Shown here piece by piece: positions 26,639 through 35,710 of a stretch of DNA of 64,000 bases. The stretch's first letter is position 1; each line of letters starts with the position of its first letter. This DNA comes from Methanocella conradii HZ254 (lineage in GTDB: Archaea; Halobacteriota; Methanocellia; Methanocellales; Methanocellaceae): contig NC_017034.1 of assembly GCF_000251105.1 (NCBI RefSeq), positions 1,860,001-1,924,000 of the forward strand. The letters are read 5' to 3'. The position numbers were made by a program, and so were the translations under genes. The notes under the pieces are model-generated. The model saw only the letters and a list, made by a program, of their open reading frames with translations, was not told the origin of the DNA and did not search any database.

Positions 26639-29446
26639 CTTTTTGGGATAAAGGGGCGTGGAGCCACACAAGTTTTTGATTATTACTTCAACGTCTGCGG
26701 GATTTTTGGATGTTGCGCAGTCCCATACGCCAAAACCGCCATGGGCGTTTACTGCTTTCACCCATTCCTGCAATGCCTGCCTCTTCGCCTTATCCTTCTC
26801 GGTCTCCTGCCCTTTTACCTCGAGGATTAGCCGTCTGCCATTTTTCAGCACTATTAAGAAATCAGGGCGGTACTTGTGGACGATGCCATTATAGATATAT
26901 GGTATCTCGAAGCCGAGGTGGTCGTTCTTGGCCCAGGCTTCCACGCTGTCGTTGTGGTCGAGCTTGAACGCCTCGCTGGCCTCCCACGCGCTATCTAAGA
27001 CTACCCTGTTTATGTGGGATTTTTTCGTGTACTCAGTGGGCTTGCCAGTATACCATGGCGTCATGTCCCCCGTCGAGCGTATGGGCTTCTCTATATCGAA
27101 TACCGGGACAATGGATTCCATGCTCGAGTCGCGAATGGCCCCGATGAGGTGGCGCACGACCTTGCTCATGTTAAGGGTTATCAAGATCCTGCGCCTTTTT
27201 TCGTCCTCCTCGAAGAAGAATGGGGCGATCTTTATCTTATCGGACTTAATGAATTTCTCGATTATTGATATGAGCTGGGAGAGGAGGCATTCTTTGTTGC
27301 CCTTCCAGGATGGCTTTATCTCATCGAACACGTTGCTTGCCGTCTCGAATATGATCTTCTGCGTCCGATAGTTCCGGGCGAGGCTTTCGAGGTAAATAGA
27401 GGATATCTGTGTGATATCGGGCTTTCCATCGACTACCGGGGCGAGGTCGGCGATGGTCTTGGTCTCGTTGGCGTCTATGACTAAAGGCTTTATTTTATCC
27501 ATGTCTAATGAGAGTAATGGCTTGTAGGCGTAGTCTATCCGTATTATGTTTGGCCAGCTTATTTCATATTGCTGCTTTGCAGGGTCTGGCTTTATCATGG
27601 TTTTTGGGGGCTCAGGCCTGGGACGGGAGCTTTCGTGTGACTCATGAGGCAAGAACGTGAAGGGTACGCCGAAAATGTTGACATACTCAGGGTCAAAGAG
27701 ACCGGTCTGCGGGTTTACCTCGTAGGATGTCCGTCTCAGCCCCCTTCCGATCACCTGCTCGCATAATAGCTGGCTGGTGAAGGCCCTGAGGCCCATTATG
27801 TGGGTGACAGTCCTGGCATCCCAGCCTTCGGAGAGCATGCCGACTGAGATGACGTTTTGTATTTTTTCGCCAGGCTTTCCTATCTGGCCGATGGTGTCAA
27901 CTTTTCTCCTCAAGTCTTCGGCCTGCTCTTTCCTGGTCATCCTGTGGGTCTCGCCCGTCTCTTCCGTTTCGCCGCTATTGGCGAACTCGCCTGATTCCGC
28001 CATCTCGAGCACCCTTGAGTCGATGTGCAGGATGTAGTCGGGGTTGCATAGCTCGTCTGGAATCATCGGGATTTTCTTGTGGTCGAAGGCGTACTTGATG
28101 CGGGCGGCCGTCTCGGTCCGGTTGGCGACGGTTATCATGACAGGAGGCGTCCTCAAGATGTCCTGCCTCCAGGCCTTTGCGGTCTCAAGCCAGTCGTATC
28201 CGAGCAGGGCGTAGGCGTTCAATACCAGGTCTGGCAGTGGCTCGTGCTCCTCGGCCCTCCTATTTAAATCTTCTTTGACGTGCTCGTAGATGTGGTATAG
28301 CTTTGTCTTGTATGTCTTAGCATCGGGTATAGCGTCATCTCTTATGACAACCCGGGGAGTCTTTACAAGCCCTGACTCGATGGCGTCGTTCAGCCCGAAA
28401 TCGCTCACTATCCAGGAGAATAGCGTTTCTCCTGTGCTTCTCTTGCCCGTAGGCGCGAAGGGCGTCGCCGAGAAGTCATAGCATCTCAAGATGCCGCGTG
28501 CCTTATGGATTCTATCGAGGCCGCCAACCCATCTGGTGGCTTCTTCTATCTCCTCCTTTTTCACGCCCTTGATACTGGACTTGGGAGGCACGCGCCACGC
28601 ATGGTGTGCCTCGTCGTTTATGACTATGATGTTGCTTGCGCCTGCCATGTCGCCTAGAACTTCTCTCACGTATGCCTCGTCGCTTAATGGCCCACGCTTG
28701 TCTACGGTCTTTTTCTTTGCGAGGCGCTCTTCATCTTCCCAGTTAAGAGCCTGCCAGTTTTTAATGATGACCTTTCCCTGCCTGAGCCTTTCGTTCAAGC
28801 CCGGGGGCACTATGCTGAACTCGTCGTAATAGTTGCCTTCACTTGATGGAATAAGCACGGAGAGCCTGCTTTTTACGGTCAGTCCCGGGGCTACGACTAA
28901 TACATTTTTTGAGAAGCGGGTATCCTGGGGGTATGTGGCCTTGTTGAGCACCTGCCATGCGATGAGCATGGCCATGACGATTGTTTTACCCGTACCCGTG
29001 GCCATCTTGCAGCATAGCCGCTGGAAGTCTCCGCCGTCTGACGGTATCTCAATGCCAACCTTTTCTGAGTCTGGCGCCTCGTTGAGCCATATCAGGGTCT
29101 CTATAGCCTCAAGCTGGCAGAAGAAGAACCTGTGGTGCTCCCGCTGTTCTGTATCTTTCCAATGTTCGAGTAGCCTTTTGGTTATCCCCGTTACTCCTGG
29201 ATATCCTGTTTCCCGCCATTTTTTTACGCGCTCTCGTATCCGGTTTACGAGGCTTATCTCGTGGAATTCGCCCGGGTCCTCGAAGGAACGGCTACACCGT
29301 GAACCCGATGCCGTGACGTAGCCCGCAGGCCTGCGGCCGGGCGTAAGCTCGAACAGCTTTGTGCCTTCGTTATATTTCCAGTATTGCTTCGGCTCCTCAT
29401 ATGGCGAGTTTATGATGAGCCTGTCGATGACGAATTTCCCCATCAT
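26585..29446 (-). CDS. Type III restriction enzyme, Res subunit
   Basis: 953 residues. SF2 helicase/translocase core: Walker A MATGTGKT (148-155), DEAH box (278-281), and the late motif around QVIGRGLRR. A PD-(D/E)xK nuclease lies near the C-terminus (D862, E876, K878 in RPDFLIV and LILEVKG). Together with Mod it should cut DNA at pairs of unmethylated sites. The start overlaps the mod stop by four bases. Oddity: the last 17 residues, from about CGYRELNPDF, are read from the antisense strand of tRNA-Gly. The C-terminus was therefore fixed by insertion at the tRNA. Confidence 0.92.
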   Translation of the reverse strand: MMGKFVIDRLIINSPYEEPKQYWKYNEGTKLFELTPGRRPAGYVTASGSRCSRSFEDPGEFHEISLVNRIRERVKKWRETGYPGVTGITKRLLEHWKDTEQREHHRFFFCQLEAIETLIWLNEAPDSEKVGIEIPSDGGDFQRLCCKMATGTGKTIVMAMLIAWQVLNKATYPQDTRFSKNVLVVAPGLTVKSRLSVLIPSSEGNYYDEFSIVPPGLNERLRQGKVIIKNWQALNWEDEERLAKKKTVDKRGPLSDEAYVREVLGDMAGASNIIVINDEAHHAWRVPPKSSIKGVKKEEIEEATRWVGGLDRIHKARGILRCYDFSATPFAPTGKRSTGETLFSWIVSDFGLNDAIESGLVKTPRVVIRDDAIPDAKTYKTKLYHIYEHVKEDLNRRAEEHEPLPDLVLNAYALLGYDWLETAKAWRQDILRTPPVMITVANRTETAARIKYAFDHKKIPMIPDELCNPDYILHIDSRVLEMAESGEFANSGETEETGETHRMTRKEQAEDLRRKVDTIGQIGKPGEKIQNVISVGMLSEGWDARTVTHIMGLRAFTSQLLCEQVIGRGLRRTSYEVNPQTGLFDPEYVNIFGVPFTFLPHESHESSRPRPEPPKTMIKPDPAKQQYEISWPNIIRIDYAYKPLLSLDMDKIKPLVIDANETKTIADLAPVVDGKPDITQISSIYLESLARNYRTQKIIFETASNVFDEIKPSWKGNKECLLSQLISIIEKFIKSDKIKIAPFFFEEDEKRRRILITLNMSKVVRHLIGAIRDSSMESIVPVFDIEKPIRSTGDMTPWYTGKPTEYTKKSHINRVVLDSAWEASEAFKLDHNDSVEAWAKNDHLGFEIPYIYNGIVHKYRPDFLIVLKNGRRLILEVKGQETEKDKAKRQALQEWVKAVNAHGGFGVWDCATSKNPADVEVIIKNLCGSTPLYPKKCGYRELNPDFELGKLTS

Positions 29447-31935
29447 TCCACGCTCATTATCTTTAGGCTTTCGATCCCCCTGTCGTCTACTATTTTTACG
29501 GCTATGCGCTTGTTAGGCCCTGGCGTGAACGGCAGCGACTCGGTGCCTCTGTACGCCTCAATTAGCTCTTCATCGATCTCTGCTTTGAGATTCTTTGCCA
29601 GCTTTGCCCATCCTTCCTTTTCCCCTGCCATGGGGAAGAATACCTGGCGGGGATAGAGGCTTCTTCCGTCGTAGTCCGTGTCGAGCATCCACATTGCTAT
29701 CTTTTCCTTGCCTCCAGATTCTATGACGCCCGTCTTCGTGTTATAATAGTCAAAGCCGTGTACGGAGACTTTGTATTTTCCGTTGCCAAGGCTTTCCAGC
29801 TCGACGTCGGGCTGGCCTATCAGCATGAAGCTCTCGTTGCTGGCCCGCTTTTTCTTGAGGTCTTCGGTGAGGAGGTCTGTGTTCATCTGTACTTTTAGTA
29901 GCGTTACCCCCGGCCACCTGGTCTCGTCGATGTCCTTGGCGGCCTCCGGGTCGAAGTGGAACGCTGCGAATACGACGATTTTTGGCTTTGGTATGAGCTT
30001 TTGTGCCTCTTCGATTGCGAGCTCTACCTGTTTTTGCTCTAGTGGCATGTGTTCTGGCCCGAATGATATTACGACTCTTTGCGGGCTGTTTTCTTTTGTC
30101 TCGGCGTCCGCATGCAGCCATTTTGCGCCCGGTAGCGGCTCTACCCTTGAGAACTCTATCTTTTGTCCTCCCTTGCCTCTTATGCCCGTCTTGAATAGCT
30201 CGTCACGCCACTCGGCCTGCCTCAATGTCTCGCCTGAGCGTGTTACCGATTCATCCGCCTGTTGTGTGTCTTCTATCTCTGTGAGCGGCTTTACCGTGGG
30301 CGCCGGTACCGCCTCTACCGTGAATGGCCCTGTTACCCTTACTTTTGACCTGTCTATGTATGGCTGGTCGTAGAGGATTTCCTGTGTTGGCGGCTCGTCG
30401 TTTGCTATTGACTTTAGCGTGATGTGTGGTACTGTCTTGTATCTGAAGCCGCTGCCGACGCCCTGCTCCGGGTAGGCGAGCTCGTAGTAGTCGAAGAGGG
30501 CTGTCATTAAGCGCTGCTTGGCTAAAGTTATAGCTACTCTGGAAGTATCACAGGTGATCCATCTGCGCCCCCATTGTTCCGCCACGTATGCAGTTGTGCC
30601 AGAGCCGCAGGTCGGATCGAAGACAAGGTCGCCCGGGTCGGTGGTCATTAGGATACACCTTTGAATTGCTAAAGTTGAAGTTTGAACTACGTAAATTTTG
30701 CCTTCAATACGATTTTGTATACCGCCTACATCGATCCAAATATTTGATATCGGATATACTGGAAAATCATCTAAAAAGCGCAAATATCTAAGAGAATTAC
30801 CTTCTATTATAATTCTACCCGCTGAAGCTAATCGATTTAATCCTTCTATTGTTGTTTTCCAATGCAATCCTGTAGGTGGGTACCAAGATTTTCCATTAAA
30901 AATAAATTCTTGATTAGAACTGGATAATGATCCCTGAGAGGTTAAATCGGCTAATGTTACTAATCGATTTTTATCAAATAGTCCCTCAGGGATTGATTTA
31001 TAGGAAGATACTGGCCGATATTTTGTCGCTCCCTCATCACCAGCTTGTTTTTCACGATATAATTGATGATATTTTATTTTGTTAATATCTTTCGAATACC
31101 ATACAAGAAAATCTGCTATTGATGAAAGAGTTTTACCAGAAAATCCTGTTGTTTTTGAAAACACTATTATTCCAACAAAATTTTTAGACCCAAATATTTC
31201 ATCTAATAATTCTCTTACATGATGCACATTTTCATCAGATATTTGAACAAAAATGCTTCCACTTTCATGTAGTAATTCTTTAGCTAAAAGCAATCTGTCT
31301 CTTAAATAAGTTAAATAAGAATGAATCCCTAATTCCCACGTATCCCTGAATGCTTTAACCATCTCAGGTTCTTGTGTCAAATCTTCATCTTTGCCATCTT
31401 TCACATCCCGCTTATTTACGAACGGCTGGAAATTTGACCCGTATTTGATGCCATACGGCGGGTCTATGTATATCATCTGCACTTTCCCGGCCATGCCCTC
31501 TTTTTCCAGCAGCGAGTTCATCACAAGTAGCGAGTCGCCCGCTATGAGCCGGTTCGACCAGTTATGCCTATGCCTATAAAACTCGATAGCCTCACGAAGC
31601 GGCGGGTTCTCCTCGTTATACTCAAACAATGAGACCTGGCGAGTATCGCCATTTTTCCTCTTAACGGCCTTTATAATCGTTAAAGGATCGATGCGCTCGT
31701 GGACGTGTAAAGATACGGTGGGCACCTCGAACTTCATGTGCGCCATCTTCCCCGCCCACCAGAGCTGCGGGTCAAGATGCGGATCGTACTCGTACAGCTT
31801 CTTTTCCTCGTCCTTGTCCGTTTCCGGCGTCACGAGGCCAACAGGAGGGTTATAGCAACGCTCCTTGCCCTTATGCTGATACTGCTCGATGTCCCTTTTA
31901 TCGGAAGAACCAGATGCACCCACCATATAGACCAT
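29443..31935 (-). CDS. Type III DNA-methyltransferase, Mod subunit (N6-adenine, beta class)
   Basis: 830 residues. DPPY (158-161) precedes the FDPTCGSG SAM-binding motif (439-446), the order of beta-class N6-adenine methylases typical of Mod. The segment between them (about residues 180-425, bases 30660-31395) is the target-recognition region. It is markedly more AT-rich than the flanking parts, a sign of a swapped specificity domain. The C-terminal about 330 residues probably bind Res. An alternative start lies three codons in (31926). It is first in a two-gene operon with res. Confidence 0.92.
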   Translation of the reverse strand: MVYMVGASGSSDKRDIEQYQHKGKERCYNPPVGLVTPETDKDEEKKLYEYDPHLDPQLWWAGKMAHMKFEVPTVSLHVHERIDPLTIIKAVKRKNGDTRQVSLFEYNEENPPLREAIEFYRHRHNWSNRLIAGDSLLVMNSLLEKEGMAGKVQMIYIDPPYGIKYGSNFQPFVNKRDVKDGKDEDLTQEPEMVKAFRDTWELGIHSYLTYLRDRLLLAKELLHESGSIFVQISDENVHHVRELLDEIFGSKNFVGIIVFSKTTGFSGKTLSSIADFLVWYSKDINKIKYHQLYREKQAGDEGATKYRPVSSYKSIPEGLFDKNRLVTLADLTSQGSLSSSNQEFIFNGKSWYPPTGLHWKTTIEGLNRLASAGRIIIEGNSLRYLRFLDDFPVYPISNIWIDVGGIQNRIEGKIYVVQTSTLAIQRCILMTTDPGDLVFDPTCGSGTTAYVAEQWGRRWITCDTSRVAITLAKQRLMTALFDYYELAYPEQGVGSGFRYKTVPHITLKSIANDEPPTQEILYDQPYIDRSKVRVTGPFTVEAVPAPTVKPLTEIEDTQQADESVTRSGETLRQAEWRDELFKTGIRGKGGQKIEFSRVEPLPGAKWLHADAETKENSPQRVVISFGPEHMPLEQKQVELAIEEAQKLIPKPKIVVFAAFHFDPEAAKDIDETRWPGVTLLKVQMNTDLLTEDLKKKRASNESFMLIGQPDVELESLGNGKYKVSVHGFDYYNTKTGVIESGGKEKIAMWMLDTDYDGRSLYPRQVFFPMAGEKEGWAKLAKNLKAEIDEELIEAYRGTESLPFTPGPNKRIAVKIVDDRGIESLKIMSVE

Positions 31936-32149
31936 CTACCAGTAATGTATTGAGCATTTAAAATAAAAGATGATAAGGGTTTCCATCTTAGCTAGAAGAA
32001 GAATGGATATATTATTTTATATATGTATCATGTACAAATTTATAATAATTACTATATAACCATAAATTAATCCAATTCCTTTTCTCTACATTCAAATATT
32101 ATGCAAAAGTTTATATTATCAGTGTTAATTATATAACTTGGTTATAGAT

Positions 32150-33229
32150 ATGGTAATAAAAATAGCGCTTTTTAATCATAAAGGTGGTGTTAGTAAAACT
32201 ACGACTACGTTTAATCTGGGATGGATGTTGGCATCTAAAGGTAAAAAAGTAATTATTGTTGACACTGATCCTCAGTGTAATTTAACTGGATTGGTTTTAG
32301 GATATAAAAGTGAAAATGAGTTTGAAACATTTTATGAAAGTGGTAAAGATAATTTAAAAGTTGCATTATCCCCTGCTTTTGATTCTAAACCATATCCTAT
32401 AAAAGCTGTAGATTGTATTTCAGTAAATAATCAACCTAATTTATTTCTACTTCCAGGTCATATCGGTATATCTGAATATGAAGTTACATTAGGAATGGCT
32501 CAACAATTTTCTGGATCAATACCTACTTTAAAAAATTTGCCTGGATCAATGTCTTTCCTTTTTAATGAAACAGCAAAAAAGTATAATGCAGATTATATGT
32601 TAATAGATATGAGCCCAAATTTAAACTCTATTAATCAAAACTTATTAATGACAAGCGATTATTTTATTGTTCCAACCACACCGGATTACTTTTCTGTAAT
32701 GGCATTAAATTCTTTAGCAGCTATACTTCCAAGGTGGCATGAATGGGCAATACAGGCCCAACAATATAAATTATTTAAAGATGCAGATTATCCATTTCCT
32801 ACTACTATTCCCAAATTTCTTGGGGTTATAATACAAAGGTATAGAGTATTAAGTGGTAGACCAACAAAAGGCTTCAACGAGTGGATAGATGAAATAAATG
32901 ACACAATTGAGAATAAGCTTATTCCTGTGTTAAAAGAGCGAAATATGATTTTACCTGATAGTATGTATGAAAAACAAGTACAAAAAAAATTATATAAAAT
33001 TCAAAAACCAGAGCGCAAGTATGTTATTAGCATTATTCCAGAATTCAATACTCTTATTACTAATTCTCAAAAGGTACGAACACCAATATTTGCTTTAACT
33101 TCAGAACAGATTGGTACAACAGGTCCCCCATTAGAAAAAATGCTTAAAAAAATTGATGAATTTAAAAAGACATTTTCAAATTTATCAGATAAAGTTGAAT
33201 GGATGACTACACATGCAAAGTGCACTTAA
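32150..33229 (+). CDS. ParA/Soj-like P-loop ATPase paired with a HEPN gene
   Basis: 359 residues from ATG 32150. The deviant Walker A KGGVSKTT (K11-T18), VDTDPQCNLTGL, and MLIDMSPNLNS (switch II region) define the ParA/MinD superfamily. The second half (about 230-355) is helical and specific to this subgroup. No ParB or centromere-like repeats are adjacent. Instead the 3' end overlaps a HEPN gene by 17 bases. The DNA is far more AT-rich than the backbone. A TATA-like TTTATATTA lies about 40 bases before the ATG. A defence or toxin-control role fits better than DNA partition (inference). Confidence 0.8.
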   Translation: MVIKIALFNHKGGVSKTTTTFNLGWMLASKGKKVIIVDTDPQCNLTGLVLGYKSENEFETFYESGKDNLKVALSPAFDSKPYPIKAVDCISVNNQPNLFLLPGHIGISEYEVTLGMAQQFSGSIPTLKNLPGSMSFLFNETAKKYNADYMLIDMSPNLNSINQNLLMTSDYFIVPTTPDYFSVMALNSLAAILPRWHEWAIQAQQYKLFKDADYPFPTTIPKFLGVIIQRYRVLSGRPTKGFNEWIDEINDTIENKLIPVLKERNMILPDSMYEKQVQKKLYKIQKPERKYVISIIPEFNTLITNSQKVRTPIFALTSEQIGTTGPPLEKMLKKIDEFKKTFSNLSDKVEWMTTHAKCT

Positions 33230-33815
33230 TCAATTTCAAGAAAATATAACAAGAGTAAGAAGTCTTGGATCATTATATAAAAGAATAAGAAATCAAACAA
33301 CTTCTATCCTTGATTTATCCGATATTTTAAGAGCTGAATTGGTATTAGGAGTAAGTGCGCTTGATCAATATATTCATGAAATAACCAGGATAGGTATGAT
33401 CGAAGCATATAAAAATAACCGTAATCAAACAGATGCTTTTAAAAAATTTGATTGTTCATTAGAAAATATCATACAGAGCCACCAAGACCCTTCTACAATA
33501 ACCTGGTTAGATAATGAAATTAGAAAAAAACATGGTTGGTTGGCATTCGAGCAACCAGATAAAATAGCTGATGCTATAAGACTTATTTCAGATGTTAAAT
33601 TATGGGAAGAAGTAAGTGTATTGATTAACAAAAATCCACAAGATACCAAAGATAAGCTAAAAGAAATTGTAATACGTAGAAATAAGATTGCTCACGAGGC
33701 TGATATAGACCATTCACATCCAAACACACTTTGGCCGATTGATGAAAAATATGTTGATGAATCAATAAATTTTATAGAACAAATTGTTAATGCTATTCAT
33801 AATGTAATAAAATAA
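33213..33815 (+). CDS. RiboL-PSP-HEPN-type RNase, putative effector
   Basis: 200 residues, all helical. Residues 35-65 (ILRAELVLGVSALDQYIHEI) fit the first helices of the RiboL-PSP/MAE_28990-like HEPN group. R156-NKIA-H161 gives the RNase Rx4H motif (IVIRRNKIAHEADI). It is translated from within the end of the ParA-like gene, so the two products should be made together. HEPN proteins of this class are found in defence loci and toxin systems. That this one is an effector gated by the ATPase is inference. Confidence 0.75.
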   Translation: MQSALNQFQENITRVRSLGSLYKRIRNQTTSILDLSDILRAELVLGVSALDQYIHEITRIGMIEAYKNNRNQTDAFKKFDCSLENIIQSHQDPSTITWLDNEIRKKHGWLAFEQPDKIADAIRLISDVKLWEEVSVLINKNPQDTKDKLKEIVIRRNKIAHEADIDHSHPNTLWPIDEKYVDESINFIEQIVNAIHNVIK

Positions 33816-33834
33816 AAACTCCTAGCGTCTATTA

Positions 33835-33960
33835 TTTTATGGTATAATTTTTATATATTTGTGTATTTTTGTTTGTTATAATGTAATTAGATCAGATCTA
33901 ATGCTTATGGGGCGGGGTTACCTATCAGAATAGTGAGTGTTCCTTTTACCTTGTTGAAGA
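33835..33960 (+). repeat. End of IS-like element, copy 1
   Basis: This stretch aligns by eye with 36961-37080. Both share an AT-rich TATAATT-TTATATATTTGTGTATTTTT-like start, a palindrome (TTAGATCAGATCTAA here, TTGGCCAGGCCTAA there), then GGTTGCCTATCAGAATA-like sequence. They look like the same end of one insertion element. The transposase remnant follows directly. Confidence 0.55.
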
Positions 33961-34198
33961 GGGGAACGTGTTATCAAAAAAAGGTTTAACAATACTAGTC
34001 ATCTGGTGTACTTGTGCAGGCAGTGTAACAAGAGTTTTGGTGAGACCATAAATACTCTATTGTATTACAAGCATTTGGATGAAAATGAGATAATACTCAT
34101 TGGTAAATTTGCGCATGGAAAAAAACGGAGTTAAGGCTTCTGAGTGTATCATCTGACATAATAGTAACACGTTGAGCAGAATAATAAAAGACTTATAG
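33938..34198 (+). pseudogene. IS1-like transposase fragment (zinc ribbon and HTH), frameshifted
   Basis: Joining frames gives a recognisable transposase N-terminus. A degraded first zinc pair comes first, then CRQCNKSFGETINTLLYYKH (33997 on), then, after another frameshift near 34120, NGVKASECII, a stop, and NSNTLSRIIKDL, which matches the helix-turn-helix of IS1-type proteins. At least two frameshifts and in-frame stops show it is dead. The catalytic DDE part is missing. The rest of 34199-34300 shows nothing further. Confidence 0.6.
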
Positions 34199-34300
34199 AC
34201 TATACCATTTTATAAAACTTATAGGCTAGAGACCTGAAACTAGGAGTATTATACTACAGAATAAAAGAACACAGGGTAACTTTCTTTACATCCCACAATT

Positions 34301-35074
34301 TTACCAATCATGCCATTCTCCATTGTACATCATAGCTAGTATATCTTTTAGGTTTTCTCTTTCTATCAAAGCATTTTTCAATTCTTCAAATTTAGATTTA
34401 CCTATTCTATGTAATTTCCTAATTTTTTCTATTTCTTTCTCTATATTTTCGTTTTTTCCGTTCATCTCTAAATCCATTAATTTTTTGGATAATTTATTTA
34501 TTTCTGATTCTTTTAAATTATATACTTCTTGAAATACAAATATTATGTCATCTTCATATGCCTCAATATCAAATTGAATATTAGTTATTTTTTCTTCTCT
34601 TTCATTTTTTATATTTAAATATTCTGTTGGATTCTCCCCCTTAACCAATACAAATTTATTATCTAATAAATGTGCTTCAAATTGATATTTTATTTTATCG
34701 TCTGTTCTAAAAGATATGTATGCAAATAAAGGTATATCATATATATTATAAACGTGTGCCTTCTCTAATTTACCTAATAATATAGGATGTTCCAAATCCC
34801 CTTTTTCTAAATTATCTAAATTATTTAATACAACAATTGGCATATTTTTCTTTATATATGGAAAATAAGTTTTATTATTAGGAAATAATCCTAATATCAA
34901 TACCGGAATTTTTTTATCATCTGAAATTAATTTGAAATGCCAATATTGAATTGCGTTCTTTTTTTCATAAAAATTTTCCCAACTCAAATTATAAGAGTCT
35001 ATTCCCCCGCTATATACAATTTTATTTTGTATATTCTGCTTTTTATTATCATCCATACTACCACTTCTTCTCAT
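34301..35074 (-). CDS. Unknown AT-rich protein with C-terminal coiled coil
   Basis: 257 residues, not recognised. The N-terminal 140 residues are a mixed alpha/beta domain with a run of beta strands (IPVLILGLFP, NMPIVVLNN, VYNIYDIPLFAYISF). Residues about 160-240 are strongly charged helices (KLMDLEMNGKNENIEKEIEKIRK) that should form a coiled coil. It lacks a signal peptide or membrane helix. Codon use is extremely AT-rich, like the ParA-HEPN pair and unlike the backbone. It lies between the IS remnant and the PIN/XRE pair. ATG 35056 is an alternative start. Confidence 0.6.
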   Translation of the reverse strand: MRRSGSMDDNKKQNIQNKIVYSGGIDSYNLSWENFYEKKNAIQYWHFKLISDDKKIPVLILGLFPNNKTYFPYIKKNMPIVVLNNLDNLEKGDLEHPILLGKLEKAHVYNIYDIPLFAYISFRTDDKIKYQFEAHLLDNKFVLVKGENPTEYLNIKNEREEKITNIQFDIEAYEDDIIFVFQEVYNLKESEINKLSKKLMDLEMNGKNENIEKEIEKIRKLHRIGKSKFEELKNALIERENLKDILAMMYNGEWHDW

Positions 35075-35208
35075 AAAATAATTTGATATTATTGACGTAT
35101 AGTTATGCCAATATATAAATTTATTATTCCATTAATGGTCAAATATTATTATAATAAATATTTATTAATATAAAAATAATTACATACAACAATAAAATAC
35201 ATAGCTTT

Positions 35209-35705
35209 TCAAAATTTCCATCCTTCATTTTTAATCATATCCACTATTGGCATACACATAATTCCATAATGCCTACACACTAAAGGTATTCTCTCCCTAT
35301 TACCATGCATCTGCTCCTGGTAACCACACATACCTCATGCTGAAATAGATCCTTTTGCGGCCCATACATTCGCTCACATGCTAACGCCACGACAAACGGG
35401 TCAGCTTGTTCCAGACCATAGGCCGCACGTATCAACCCTTTAAATTTACCAAGTATTTCTTTAACCTTTTCAACCTGGTACTGAGAAATCTCAAAAAAGA
35501 GAGCAGGGTGCTTTCTAGCCCATGATGTAACTTCATCATCTTTACATTCAAGCTCTTTTAAAACCTGCGAAGGAGCGCCTAGCCGGCCTTCGAGAATCAA
35601 TCCGTCCAGTTTTTTCCAGACCGACTCAAAATTAGACATGGGATAATAATAGTTATAATCTATAAGCGATGAGGTATCAATAACGTAAAACGTATTACCT
35701 GCCAA
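35209..35705 (-). pseudogene. DUF4411 PIN-like protein with a late frameshift
   Basis: The first frame gives 141 residues: FYVIDTSSLIDY (first PIN Asp), LGAPSQVLKELE, LEQADPFVVALA and CVVT, then a short junk tail to a stop at 35280. In the next frame translation resumes as GNRERIPLVCRHYGIMC and continues to a stop at 35209, exactly the ending expected of DUF4411. Joined length is about 165 residues, normal for the family. One inserted or lost base near 35305-35325 explains it. It may be inactivated, or a sequence error. It starts five bases after the XRE-ImmA gene, its usual partner. Confidence 0.7.
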
Positions 35706-35710
35706 TCACA

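Noticed and set aside
32150..33229. Plasmid partition ATPase
   Set aside because: No ParB gene, no iterated centromere sites and no replication gene nearby; the overlap with a HEPN gene points elsewhere.
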